From Actinomycetota bacterium (lineage in GTDB: Bacteria; Bacillota; Desulfotomaculia; Desulfotomaculales; Desulfocucumaceae), in NCBI GenBank assembly GCA_023475565.1, contig JAMCVT010000025.1, positions 1 through 37,651 of the forward strand: a stretch of DNA of 37,651 bases, written 5' to 3'. Below are positions 21,066 through 29,223 of the stretch, piece by piece. Each line of letters begins with the position of its first letter. Position 1 is the first letter of the stretch. A program made the position numbers and the translations under genes. The notes beneath the pieces were generated by a model. It was given only the letters and a program-made list of their open reading frames with translations, searched no databases and was not told where the DNA came from.

Positions 21066-23198
21066 GTGAGGAAATACTGTTTTTTCCCGATTATTTTCGT
21101 TATTGCCGCCATAACAGCGGCGGTGCAGCTGGCTTTCCCCGCCCCGTCGGATGCCGGGCAGCTCAATAGATTTACCAGCATGCAGCAGCTGGTGGAGTAC
21201 ATAAAGTCCAACCGGGCACTGGTCCAGTACGGATACGGCCTGGGCGGATTTGCCTCCGGAGCGGTAATGGATGCGGCTTTCGGAAACATCCGCAGTACTG
21301 CGGTCAATAAATCAGAATCAACGGCTGCCGCTCCTGCCCTTGTGGGAAAAAAAGCAAATTCATCGGACTCCTTTTCCACCACCAATATACAGGTGGAGGG
21401 TGTTGACGAGGCTGACATATTGAAGAATGACGGCAGGTACCTGTACGTGGCCTCAGGCGGGCTGGTGCACATAATTGACGCCTATCCCGCCGGGAGCTCG
21501 AAAGTCCTTTCTTCAATAAAATGTGACGGCTATCCCCGGGAGATTTTCCTTAACGGAGACAGGCTGTTGGTGTTGAGCCGCAGGACCATGGGGCAGGGCA
21601 TGATAGCGGCAGTTTACGATATCACTGACAGGTCCAAACCGGTTTCGCTAAGGACACTGGCCTGGGAGGGGGATTATGTCAGCTCCCGGATGATCGGGAA
21701 CTATGCCTACCTGGTGATCAACCTGCCGGTGAACATGGCGGGCGGTGTACAGGGAGTTGCTGAAACCGCGGTTATGCCCAAAATCACCGAGAACGGGAAG
21801 GACAGGTTAATACTGCCTGATCAGATCTATTACTTCAACTATCCTGATTTTGATTACAGGTATACCGTAATTGTTTCGGTAGATATAATGGACGCCGGAA
21901 AGGATGCTCTCTGCAGAACCTTCCTGACCGGCATGTCCCAGAATATATATTCCTCAATGGAGAACCTTTATCTTACCGGGCCTAAGACTCCCGATACAGT
22001 GCAGTTTACCAACAGGTTCATAAACGAGCTGGCCTCCCTGGCGGCGGGAGAGGCCTCTGCAAAAATAAAGAGCCTTGCTGCCTCGAACATTCCTCCCGGC
22101 CAGAAGATGCTGGAAGTGGAAAGCATTCTGGAGAGTTACCTGGGAGGGCTGGGTTACAGTGATGCGGCGGTGCTTGAGGAGAGACTGTACAGCCTGCGGG
22201 AGAAAATGAACCGGGACATGGAAAGGGAAAGGAACAAAACTGTTATTCACAGGCTGGCTGTTAAGGACGGGGATATAGAGTACAGGTGCCGGGGTGAGGT
22301 TAATGGAAGGCTTCTCAATCAGTTTTCCATGGATGAGTACGGCGGTTATTTCAGGGTGGCCACCACGTCCGAGGGACGTATATTCTTTGACAGCCCGGTC
22401 AGCCGGAACAATATATATGTTCTGGACGGGGACCTCAATGTGGTGGGCAGGCTGGAGGGGCTGGCCCCCCGGGAGAGGATTTACTCGGCCAGGTTTATGG
22501 GCAATCGGGTCTACCTGGTCACCTTCAGAAATATAGATCCCCTGTTTGTGATAGATGTTAAGAACCCCAAAGAGCCTAAAGTTCTGGGTGAGCTGAAAAT
22601 ACCGGGCTATTCCGACTACCTGCACCCGTATGATGAAAATCACCTGATAGGTGTCGGAAAAGAGGTGGTCCCTGTCCCCGAGCCCCAGCCAATACCCATG
22701 ACTCCGCAAATAATGCCTCCGCTGCCCCCAAGGCAGCAGGGTGTCAAGATTGCCCTTTTTGATGTAACCAACCCGGAAAAGCCTGTTGAGCTTGCCAAAT
22801 ACGAAGTGGATCAGCCGGGATCCGACTCGGAGGCATCCCGGGACCATAAGGCTTTCCTTTTCAGCCGGTCCCAAAATATTATGGCCCTGCCCGTCTCATA
22901 CAGCCTGCCGACACCTTTTGATATGAAAGGGGGCGCCATTAGGTATTACAGCCAGTGGCAGGGGATGTATGTTTTCAATATCTCCACTGCAGACGGGATA
23001 AAGCTGAAAGGCAGGGTTGAGCACCCTGCCGTAAATAATAACGGGTATGAAGTCACTGAAGCCATAAGGAGATCCGCTTATATAAACGATGTTTTTTACA
23101 CTGTGTCGGAAGGGGCGGTCAGACTGAGCAGTATGGCAGACCTGAAAGAAATAAAAACCATAAAACTCCCCCGGGATACTGAAGATGTGTATAGGTAG
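21066..23198 (+). CDS. secreted beta-propeller domain protein (Beta_propel family)
   Basis: The 710-residue product has an N-terminal signal or anchor sequence (residues 1-30, hydrophobic 6-24). The family hallmark TTNIQVEGVDEADILKNDG is at about 105-123, with the rest given over to repeated blade-like beta segments. A helical insert of about 100 residues interrupts the propeller near 340-410. A proline-rich linker (about 537-560, PVPEPQPIPMTPQ) sits between late blades. The function of this family is unknown; extracytoplasmic location is clear. The GTG at 21066 with GAAAGGAG upstream is the start, and the reading frame extending further 5' lacks a ribosome site. The convergent EamA gene ends 14 bases after it. 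Confidence 0.85.
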   Translation: MRKYCFFPIIFVIAAITAAVQLAFPAPSDAGQLNRFTSMQQLVEYIKSNRALVQYGYGLGGFASGAVMDAAFGNIRSTAVNKSESTAAAPALVGKKANSSDSFSTTNIQVEGVDEADILKNDGRYLYVASGGLVHIIDAYPAGSSKVLSSIKCDGYPREIFLNGDRLLVLSRRTMGQGMIAAVYDITDRSKPVSLRTLAWEGDYVSSRMIGNYAYLVINLPVNMAGGVQGVAETAVMPKITENGKDRLILPDQIYYFNYPDFDYRYTVIVSVDIMDAGKDALCRTFLTGMSQNIYSSMENLYLTGPKTPDTVQFTNRFINELASLAAGEASAKIKSLAASNIPPGQKMLEVESILESYLGGLGYSDAAVLEERLYSLREKMNRDMERERNKTVIHRLAVKDGDIEYRCRGEVNGRLLNQFSMDEYGGYFRVATTSEGRIFFDSPVSRNNIYVLDGDLNVVGRLEGLAPRERIYSARFMGNRVYLVTFRNIDPLFVIDVKNPKEPKVLGELKIPGYSDYLHPYDENHLIGVGKEVVPVPEPQPIPMTPQIMPPLPPRQQGVKIALFDVTNPEKPVELAKYEVDQPGSDSEASRDHKAFLFSRSQNIMALPVSYSLPTPFDMKGGAIRYYSQWQGMYVFNISTADGIKLKGRVEHPAVNNNGYEVTEAIRRSAYINDVFYTVSEGAVRLSSMADLKEIKTIKLPRDTEDVYR

Positions 23199-23212
23199 CC
23201 AAGGCTGATTGA

Positions 23213-24178
23213 TTAGCTGACAGTTTTGCTGCTGTCAGCCGGGGATAGGGCGGCCCTTTCGGGGCCGTCCTTATTTTCGCCGGGCAATATCTGCTCAAAT
23301 CTGGCTGTCTGCACCATAACCACCCCGGCCAGTATGACAATGGCCCCGGCTATGTCGCGTATGGTCACGCTTTCGTTCAGTACCAGCCAGCCCAGGAAAA
23401 TTGCCACTACCGGGTTGACATAGGAATAGGTGGAAGCCTTTGCCGGGGGCAGGGCCTTGATTATGTAGACAAAGCAGCTGAAGCCTATTATTGATCCGGC
23501 AAAAATAAGATAGGTAAGAGCTCCCGCTCCCTTCACAGTAAGGTGAAAATGTGAGGCCTCGCCGGCTGCCAGGCCGGTAAGGCAAAGGGCTGTTCCCGCC
23601 GCCAGCATCTCCAGCGCAGAAATGGAAAGCATTGAGCCGGAAACGGAGTTTCTGGAAGAGTACAGTGACCCCGATGCCCATAAAAAGGCTCCGGCCATAA
23701 CCCCCAGCACTCCCCTTAAATCCACCGCCTGCAGGCCGGCGCCCGGCAAAACCAGCACTCCAACCCCTGCAAAACCAATAAGCAGACCGGTCCAGCCCTT
23801 CCTGCCCATCCGGGCCCCACCGGGAAAAAACAGGTCCAGCAGGGCGACGAAAAGAGGAACGATGGAAACAATGAGGGCGGTAAGCCCGGAGGGTATGTAC
23901 TGCTCGGACCAGACCACCAGTCCGTTGCCTCCGAAAAGAAGAAAGAGCCCCACCGTTGCTATAATCCTTATATCTCTCAGGGAGCGGGGCATCTCCAGCT
24001 TTCTTAGCTTAACGTAGGCCATCATGAGGCCTCCGGCAATTAAAAAGCGCACTCCGGCAAAAAGCGCAGGGGGGAGGTCGCTGACCCCTATACGTATGGC
24101 CAGATAAGTTGATCCCCAGACTATACAGACAACGGCATAGGCTATATAAGCCCGGGTGTCCAAAACGCCGCTTGGCAA
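23213..24178 (-). CDS. EamA-family (drug/metabolite) transporter
   Basis: The 321-residue integral membrane protein has about ten transmembrane segments in two EamA repeats (CIVWGSTYLAIRIG in the first; YLIFAGSIIGFSCFVY, then SYVNPVVAIFLGWLVL in the second). Such carriers export or import metabolites such as amino acids. The substrate is not predictable. The start is taken as the TTG at 24178, preceded at seven bases by GGAGGAG; a longer frame overlapping the nucleotidase gene is unlikely. It lies 23 bases downstream of the nucleotidase gene on the same strand and is probably cotranscribed. Confidence 0.87.
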   Translation of the reverse strand: MPSGVLDTRAYIAYAVVCIVWGSTYLAIRIGVSDLPPALFAGVRFLIAGGLMMAYVKLRKLEMPRSLRDIRIIATVGLFLLFGGNGLVVWSEQYIPSGLTALIVSIVPLFVALLDLFFPGGARMGRKGWTGLLIGFAGVGVLVLPGAGLQAVDLRGVLGVMAGAFLWASGSLYSSRNSVSGSMLSISALEMLAAGTALCLTGLAAGEASHFHLTVKGAGALTYLIFAGSIIGFSCFVYIIKALPPAKASTYSYVNPVVAIFLGWLVLNESVTIRDIAGAIVILAGVVMVQTARFEQILPGENKDGPERAALSPADSSKTVS

Positions 24179-24201
24179 GTATAAACTCCTCCACTCCTGT
24201 A

Positions 24202-24765
24202 CTATAGAATACCGGTAATATAATCCCATATTTCCTGCCAGCTGAAGACCCTGGTAACCATAGCCGGGAGGCTGCCCCGGTTGTACGTGGCATCCATAAG
24301 AAGAACGGGGATTCCGCAGGAACTTACCTGGGAGGCGTTTTTAAGGCTGTCCTCTATAAATAAGTCCACGCACAGGCCGGTGCAGGTGGCCCGCTTATCA
24401 TGCTGCCCCAGCAGGACCAGGCCGTGGCGGGATATTTTAAACCTGTCCAGCCAGGCCTCGGTTCGCCTGGTGTGGATAGGGGTTCGCGCCGATACCAGGT
24501 AAACCCCGTAGCTTTGCACAAGGTCATTGATTATTTTTACAGCGCCGGGAATGGGCAGAGCCTCTTCAATTATCTCCAGCTCCCTTTCCATAATAAAGCT
24601 GTCCAGCTGTTTGCGGTCCATCCCGTACATTTTTACAGGGTCAAAATTTACAAAGTCTTCAAGGGTGCACTGGCTGCCGAAGTGATGGTTGAGCTTTTTT
24701 ATAATCACCGGCTGGGAATCGGCTATAACGCCGTCAATGTCTATGCCAATCCTTTTCAATGTCAT
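24202..24765 (-). CDS. NT5C-type 5'(3')-deoxyribonucleotidase-like HAD hydrolase
   Basis: This HAD phosphatase of about 187 residues carries the nucleophile motif GIDIDGVIADS (DxDG) near the N-terminus. A cap region begins with NFDPVKMYGM, motif II is VSARTP, and the acidic motif IV is CVDLFIEDS. The pattern fits the 5'-nucleotidase C (NT5C) family that dephosphorylates (deoxy)nucleotides. The physiological substrate is not certain. ATG 24765 and TTG 24759 both follow AAGGAG, and the TTG has better spacing and gives the usual MKRIGIDIDG start. An 8-bp GC-rich hairpin (GGCAGCCC / GGGCTGCC, 24787-24815) lies in its leader. Confidence 0.82.
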   Translation of the reverse strand: MTLKRIGIDIDGVIADSQPVIIKKLNHHFGSQCTLEDFVNFDPVKMYGMDRKQLDSFIMERELEIIEEALPIPGAVKIINDLVQSYGVYLVSARTPIHTRRTEAWLDRFKISRHGLVLLGQHDKRATCTGLCVDLFIEDSLKNASQVSSCGIPVLLMDATYNRGSLPAMVTRVFSWQEIWDYITGIL

Positions 24766-24840
24766 TTCTCCTTGCTTCATAGATAAGGCAGCCCTGCTGA
24801 CGGGTACGGGCTGCCCGAGATTGCTTACAGGCACTTGATA

Positions 24841-24861
24841 CGGAATACAGAATTCAGGATT
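24841..24861. repeat. solo arm fragment of the CAGAAT element
   Basis: CGGAATACAGAATTCAGGATT matches the middle of the arms of the inverted-repeat elements (GGTCGGAATACAGAATTCAG). No partner arm is found nearby, so it is a decayed copy. Confidence 0.6.
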
Positions 24862-24933
24862 ATTTGTTGCGTTCTATAAATATTTCAACAGGCCAATCTA
24901 ATCTCCTTCCGGACGGGGGCCGGGTAATGCCCC

Positions 24934-24968
24934 AAAAAAGAGCCGCTTCCCATATTGACAGGAAGCGG
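24934..24968 (-). terminator. terminator of the YeiH-small membrane protein pair
   Basis: CCGCTTCC (24943-24950) pairs with GGAAGCGG (24961-24968) around a 10-base loop. On the minus strand it is followed by CTCTTTTTTGG. It lies 27 bases after the stop of the 62-residue gene. Confidence 0.75.
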
Positions 24969-24995
24969 GCTGTACTTTACCTTGAAGATTCTATT

Positions 24996-25184
24996 TTACG
25001 CGTGCGCAGCCGGGAAAAGGAATACAAACACTACTATAAACACTACCAGCAGAGACACTCCCAGGCCCAGTGACCACCCGATGAGCTTTTTTTCTATGGG
25101 AAGCAAATCGTACCACTCTTCGTTTTGCAGCATTTCAGAAACCTGCAGGTTTTGGTCGGCAATTTTTGGCACGCTTTCAGACAT
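24996..25184 (-). CDS. 62-residue single-span membrane protein linked to YeiH transporter
   Basis: The product begins MSESVPKIADQNLQVSEM and has one strong hydrophobic segment at the C-terminus (about 36-58, LGLGVSLLVVFIVVFVFLF). A KKLIGW basic-aromatic junction precedes it. The ribosome site AAGGAGGTG is excellent. It lies 27 bases downstream of the YeiH-family gene and before their shared terminator, so the pair is an operon. It may be a small subunit or stabiliser of the transporter. That is inference from position; I recognise no family. Confidence 0.78.
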   Translation of the reverse strand: MSESVPKIADQNLQVSEMLQNEEWYDLLPIEKKLIGWSLGLGVSLLVVFIVVFVFLFPAAHA

Positions 25185-25211
25185 GTCTACACCTCCTTGA
25201 TATGGCCGCTG

Positions 25212-26690
25212 TTATGCAAGCGGCGGCATAATACCATGGTAGAATACCCATGAAATAAACAGGCCTACCCAGAGGATAAAGCCGAACAGGCAAACAGCGT
25301 ATACCACCACTATTTTGCCCATTCCCTCTGCCCACAGCCTGCGAACGTTGGTTATAAGGCCAATGGAGAAGAAGCAGAGGGCGAAGAAAATGCTCCTGAG
25401 GGCATTTGCATGATCCATCCCGGTCTTGGCCGGCTTTACGATATCATGGTTGATAAGGCCGGCAAAGAACATAATCAGCAGGGTTACCACAAAACCTATA
25501 ATGAACTTGGGGAAGCGGTCCCATATTTCCATGGGCGAAACCTTCTGCCCCTTTTCCTGTGCCCCGGCTCTTTTGTCAATACGGAATACCGACCATATTA
25601 CGGCAAGGATGAAGGCCCACACACCGATGAAAATGTCTATAAATATTTTGGTGGTGGTGGTGACCATGAGAACCCAGTCTTTGGCGTACGTGATTCCATG
25701 GGCGGCAGCTGCCCTGGCGTAGATAAGAGATTCGGTCAGGGTGCCGCTGGCGATGGCGCCCCCGTCACTCTTTACTGCCAGGCCCATCCAGGCGCCGGCC
25801 ACCATTGGCTCGTTGTACAGGGTTGCAGCGGCCAGGAACGGAAGGAAAAGAAGTTCAACGGCCACGAATACGATGATAACCGCCGAGAGAACAACAGGGA
25901 CAACGGGTCTTGATCTGATGGCGGCTCCGGTGGCGATTGCTGCAGAGACACCGCAGATGGATATGCCGGAGGCCAGGGGTGCCGACCATTCCGGTGTGAA
26001 CTTGAAGTATCTCCTGGAAACAAAGTAGACCACCGGCCAATAAATAAGGTAAGCCTCTACAACGGCGCAGAGGCCCCGGATTATAATGGTGCTGGCGAGG
26101 GATGCGGCCTCTATGGTTTTAATGCCGAGGGCAGCCCCCAGAATAACAATACCGGTTTTGATAAACCACTCGGGCTTGGCGGCCTCCTCCAGGAATTTGG
26201 CCAGCCCTGTAAAAAAGTTGCCAATTATAAGACCCAACAGCATTGCAAAGACTAGACCCATTTCGCCAAGTCCCAGTGACCAGGAGACCCCCGCCTTGAC
26301 CTGTTTCGCAGGGTCCGGCGGTGTTGCGATATGGGCGTTTTCACCAAGTATAATGCATCCGTAAGTTAACCAGAAGATAATTGTAAAACCGGCCATGAAC
26401 TTTTTCACATTGGATCCCATGGCAGCGGCCCCGACAGTTGTTACTGCCAGAAGGAAGAGGTAGGTCAGTATTAATGAGGTGAAACCTGACATGCCCGAGT
26501 ATGATTTGGAGATTGGCGCCACAGCCTTGGTGATGTCGGTGTAAGCGCTTGTTTTTACCACCCAGCCCAGCAGGTCGGCGCCGAAGACCTGTCCCAGACC
26601 CAGAAGAAAGACAAAAAGGCCAATCCATACCGCCCACCAGTCTTCAAGCTTCAACAGCTTGGAACCTCCAGCATTTGCTGGTGAAGACAT
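25212..26690 (-). CDS. YeiH-family putative sulfate exporter
   Basis: The 492-residue, multi-span protein belongs to the YeiH family (conserved hypothetical 698). It shows the characteristic blocks KTGIVILGAALGIKTIEA and SGISICGVSAAIATGAAIR, and GSDGG-like VKSDGGAIASGTLTES. It is longer than the usual E. coli-type protein (about 350 residues), with an extra N-terminal region of several helices and an insert of about 60 residues after the core helix. The family is annotated as sulfate or sulfite exporters, but substrate evidence is thin. GGAGGG precedes the ATG. It is followed by a 62-residue membrane protein in the same operon. Confidence 0.87.
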   Translation of the reverse strand: MSSPANAGGSKLLKLEDWWAVWIGLFVFLLGLGQVFGADLLGWVVKTSAYTDITKAVAPISKSYSGMSGFTSLILTYLFLLAVTTVGAAAMGSNVKKFMAGFTIIFWLTYGCIILGENAHIATPPDPAKQVKAGVSWSLGLGEMGLVFAMLLGLIIGNFFTGLAKFLEEAAKPEWFIKTGIVILGAALGIKTIEAASLASTIIIRGLCAVVEAYLIYWPVVYFVSRRYFKFTPEWSAPLASGISICGVSAAIATGAAIRSRPVVPVVLSAVIIVFVAVELLFLPFLAAATLYNEPMVAGAWMGLAVKSDGGAIASGTLTESLIYARAAAAHGITYAKDWVLMVTTTTKIFIDIFIGVWAFILAVIWSVFRIDKRAGAQEKGQKVSPMEIWDRFPKFIIGFVVTLLIMFFAGLINHDIVKPAKTGMDHANALRSIFFALCFFSIGLITNVRRLWAEGMGKIVVVYAVCLFGFILWVGLFISWVFYHGIMPPLA

Positions 26691-27256
26691 TGTTTTTCCC
26701 TCCTCATTAAAAAATTAACAAGTTAGTTAAAGTGCGCGATAGTTTTCGTGCATCACCCCTTTCCCTGCGGATACCTGTTGCTGATTATCACCTCCCTGTT
26801 AAAATATGTTTGCAGAGGAAAAGCCACACATATAACCCATGCAAGAGTTGTCCTTAAAATACATGGCAGCAGCTTTTAATATTAAATATTCATGGATGCA
26901 TTTCTTTATCCTTAAAAGAATAATTCTTCGAAGACATCTTCTCTTTGCATGCGTATTAATTTAACATCGCTCTCATGTACTATTATATAAAAATTAAATT
27001 AAAATTGGAATAATAAAAAATTACTTGCACGAACTATGTAATGTAAAATCGTAATTTCAGAATACCTCTGAAGACACCCAAATGGAGGCAGGGATAATGG
27101 GGGGGTAGTATTAATGTTTTTAACAGGGCCACTCAGGCACATAGAAATCGACAGTCAAGGTGAAAAAATGCATTAATTCCCGAAATACGTGGCTTAATTT
27201 CACCAGCTACCCCCTATTTCCGGGGCAGATAAAAGGAACAGGTTATCGAACCCGGC
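26691..27256. other. long AT-rich intergenic region upstream of the YeiH operon
   Basis: No credible gene is found in these 566 bases. At 26811-26826 the minus strand reads TGGCTTTTCCTCTGCA, which keeps the GG-N10-GC spacing of a sigma-54 promoter but with imperfect flanks. A GGGAGGTG at about 26788-26795 has no start codon at useful distance. An 8-codon ORF near the end of the leader (MHENYRAL) has a fair ribosome site but is probably chance. A short hairpin sits at 27058-27074. Confidence 0.35.
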
Positions 27257-27385
27257 CTAGTTGCCGATGGTCTCGTAATGCCTGGGGTCGTTTACCTGGT
27301 GCCGGTAGGTTTTGTATTCCATATGGGCTGTGGCCAGCAGTATGGCAACAAGTACGGCCAAAACAACAATCTTCCAGAAATTCAT
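27257..27385 (-). CDS. 42-residue membrane miniprotein
   Basis: The product starts MNFWKIVVLAVLVAILLATA, a single transmembrane helix. A soluble, charged tail follows (HMEYKTYRHQVNDPRHY ...). A GGGGGT ribosome site lies about nine bases before the ATG. It is downstream of, and in the same orientation as, the cyclic-nucleotide-binding DUF2225 gene, 78 bases after its stop. Short length and lack of homology call keep confidence moderate, but the helix with inside-positive topology and the ribosome site argue for a real gene. Confidence 0.55.
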   Translation of the reverse strand: MNFWKIVVLAVLVAILLATAHMEYKTYRHQVNDPRHYETIGN

Positions 27386-27432
27386 TTGAGGACAACCCCC
27401 GCTATACAATAGTTTCATACAAATACAAATAA

Positions 27433-27448
27433 GAATTTCAGTATAAGC
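27433..27448. repeat. end remnant of the CAGAAT inverted-repeat element
   Basis: GAATTTCAGTATAAGC equals the outer right end of the intact elements (ATTTCAGTATAAGC at 32174-32187). The following AGCGTATTTTC also occurs just outside element B at 29150. Only the tip survives. Confidence 0.55.
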
Positions 27449-27463
27449 GTGACAAGCGTATTT

Positions 27464-28645
27464 TCAGGATAGATTCTTTTCCTTTTGCTTTATTTCCTGA
27501 TAAAGACAGCCTGCCTTTTCAGCCAGTTGAGTGACCTGATCCTTCATGTCGTGCCGGGTCAAGGCGTAAAGCCATTTTTGGGCCTCTCCGGGGATCCCCA
27601 TATTCAGGTAGGTAAGCCCGATCATATACATTATATATACGTCTTTTTGAGGGTTTGCGTATTCACCCTCTTCTTCAAAAGAGGTTTTGAACTTTTGCAG
27701 GGCACTGTCCAGGAATTTTTTTTCATTCTCCCGGTCTTTTTTGTACCGGTACAGCCAGGCCAGCCTTAGATACAGCTCGGCCCGGTCAAAATTGCTGATC
27801 TCTCTGTCACCATGAATATAACAGGCCCGCCGGTAGGCGTCTATAGCCTGCTGCAAACTTCTCCGGCCTGTATAGTTGGGTGTTTTGCCCATCCCGTTAA
27901 TTTTATTCCGGATAGCTTCTTTTTCCTGGCTATCTGTTTTTCTGTACAGGCTGTCGGTGAATGCATAGCCGCAGACGGGACAAACCACTACCTCATAATA
28001 AAGGGGGTTTATGTCCTTATAATGAGGGCAGAAATCATCGTCTGACCTCAGTACTTCAGCCAATTCCCCTTTAACCTTCAATGTCTGAATCAGCCAGTCA
28101 CAGTGGGGGCAAAGGTATTCTTCCTTGAAAAAGCCGTCGCCCGGTCCGGGCTGCCCCTGCCCGCCCATTTTTATTTTTTCGTTTTCATCTATTATTTCTT
28201 TCATCCTCATGTTGGTGTCTCTGAGCCGCCGGCTGACGGTTTCCACCAGCTTTATCGACACCTCGGGATTCTTTATCAGGAACAGGTTGAAGTCGGTCCT
28301 GTTTATATAAAAGAGTATGGCCTTGCTTTCGCATACCTTTACGGTTGCCGATCTGGGCAGTCCGTCCAGCAGCGCCATCTCTCCGAAAACCTCTCCGGGA
28401 TTCAGGGTTCTCAGCTTTAGTTCTTTCCCCCCGGCCCTTACCGCCAGTATGTCAACCTTACCCGAGGCAATAACGAAAAGACAGTCTCCGGGGTCTCCCT
28501 CCCTGAATATTGTGGCCCCCGGATCATAATGTTTAAGTTTGGCCAGCTGCGCCAGTTTTACAATGGATTCCGGGGAGATGTCTTTAAAAATGGGGACACT
28601 GGTCAGAACCTTTATTATTATTTCACTGTACAATGGTCCCAGCAC
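27464..28645 (-). CDS. cyclic-nucleotide-binding domain protein with DUF2225 region
   Basis: The 393-residue cytosolic protein starts with a cNMP-binding beta-barrel (about 15-135) containing a canonical phosphate-binding cassette, FGEMALLDGLPRSAT at 87-101 with R98. A helical linker follows. A DUF2225-type region (about 173-390) has Cys pairs C179/C182 and C222/C225 plus C206, likely a zinc site, and TPR-like helices to the end. There is no HTH or enzyme domain, so it would act through protein contacts. The GTG at 28645 is part of an AAAGGTG ribosome site, and TTG 28633 is the likelier start. A 26-bp AT palindrome lies just upstream. Confidence 0.85.
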   Translation of the reverse strand: MLGPLYSEIIIKVLTSVPIFKDISPESIVKLAQLAKLKHYDPGATIFREGDPGDCLFVIASGKVDILAVRAGGKELKLRTLNPGEVFGEMALLDGLPRSATVKVCESKAILFYINRTDFNLFLIKNPEVSIKLVETVSRRLRDTNMRMKEIIDENEKIKMGGQGQPGPGDGFFKEEYLCPHCDWLIQTLKVKGELAEVLRSDDDFCPHYKDINPLYYEVVVCPVCGYAFTDSLYRKTDSQEKEAIRNKINGMGKTPNYTGRRSLQQAIDAYRRACYIHGDREISNFDRAELYLRLAWLYRYKKDRENEKKFLDSALQKFKTSFEEEGEYANPQKDVYIMYMIGLTYLNMGIPGEAQKWLYALTRHDMKDQVTQLAEKAGCLYQEIKQKEKNLS

Positions 28646-28658
28646 CTTTCAATATTTT

Positions 28659-28684
28659 AAATAATATTTTATAAAATATTATTT
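28659..28684. repeat. perfect 26-bp AT-only palindrome
   Basis: The sequence from 28659 to 28684 is its own reverse complement and has no G or C. It lies between the stop of the Cys-rich gene (28686) and the start of the cNMP-binding gene, in the same transcript direction. It could be an operator, a cruciform or a weak hairpin. Confidence 0.7.
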
Positions 28685-28685
28685 T

Positions 28686-28904
28686 TTACATATCTTCGAG
28701 ATTAACTGCTATTCTCCTGTCATATCCGCAGGCAGGACATGAAAAAAGATGCACGCAGAGGCCGGACTCGAAGTGAAGGTTGAAATATGGGCTGTACGGG
28801 CCAAAATAATCGGTTACCGGGCCGGAATCGACCATCTCTTCACCGCATCCGCATACCGGCCCCCTGGTGAGAATTCCGCTGCAGGCCGGGCACATGGTGC
28901 TCAT
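28686..28904 (-). CDS. Cys-rich zinc-ribbon small protein
   Basis: The 72-residue product has CPAC near the start, CGCGEE in the middle and CPACGYD near the end, so it probably folds around one or two zinc ions. No further function can be assigned. GGAGGGG precedes the ATG. It lies immediately upstream of the cNMP-binding/DUF2225 gene on the same strand, about 40 bases apart with the AT palindrome between, and may be cotranscribed with it. Both proteins carry CPxC zinc motifs. Confidence 0.65.
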   Translation of the reverse strand: MSTMCPACSGILTRGPVCGCGEEMVDSGPVTDYFGPYSPYFNLHFESGLCVHLFSCPACGYDRRIAVNLEDM

Positions 28905-28925
28905 GGGTATTCCCCTCCTGTAAAA

Positions 28926-29152
28926 GCTAATACTGAAATGGACTTATTGTCGGAATTCAGAATCCAGAATGGTTTGGGTATTCCTTTACAACGGAATACG
29001 GGTTGTTTATTAAGCTGCAGGAGCAACTATGGAGTTTTGTGTGTCCGGCCTAAGGTCGGTTTAATACCGGAAGACGGAAAAGAAATGCATGCTTATTCTG
29101 GCTTCTGACTTCTGACTCCTGTATTCCGACCGTAAAGGATTTCAGAATAAGC
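28926..29152. mobile_element. CAGAAT inverted-repeat (MITE-like) element B
   Basis: The left arm begins GCTAATACTGAAAT and passes through GTCGGAATTCAGAATCCAG to AATGGTTTGGGTATTCCT. The reverse complement of the right end reads GCTTATTCTGAAATCC, GGTCGGAATACAG, then GTCAGAAGTCAGAAGCC. There is no ORF in the core. The element fills most of the leader between the Cys-rich gene and adhE, so it may affect adhE expression. Confidence 0.75.
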
Positions 29153-29223
29153 GTATTTTCGGCATAACTATTCCCGGGTCGCGGAATAATTGTTTTATAT
29201 TATGCCGCTGGAGGTGTCTTAAA

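Noticed and set aside
24864-25073. 69-codon plus-strand ORF opposite the 62-residue membrane protein
   Set aside because: It overlaps a terminator and the antisense strand of a better supported gene; no ribosome site.
26734-26760. 8-codon leader peptide (MHENYRAL) before the YeiH gene
   Set aside because: It has a fair ribosome site but no attenuator hairpins and no run of a regulatory amino acid; likely chance.
29160-29223. Rex operator in the adhE leader
   Set aside because: No TTGTGAA-type inverted repeat could be found, so Rex control cannot be claimed from this sequence.
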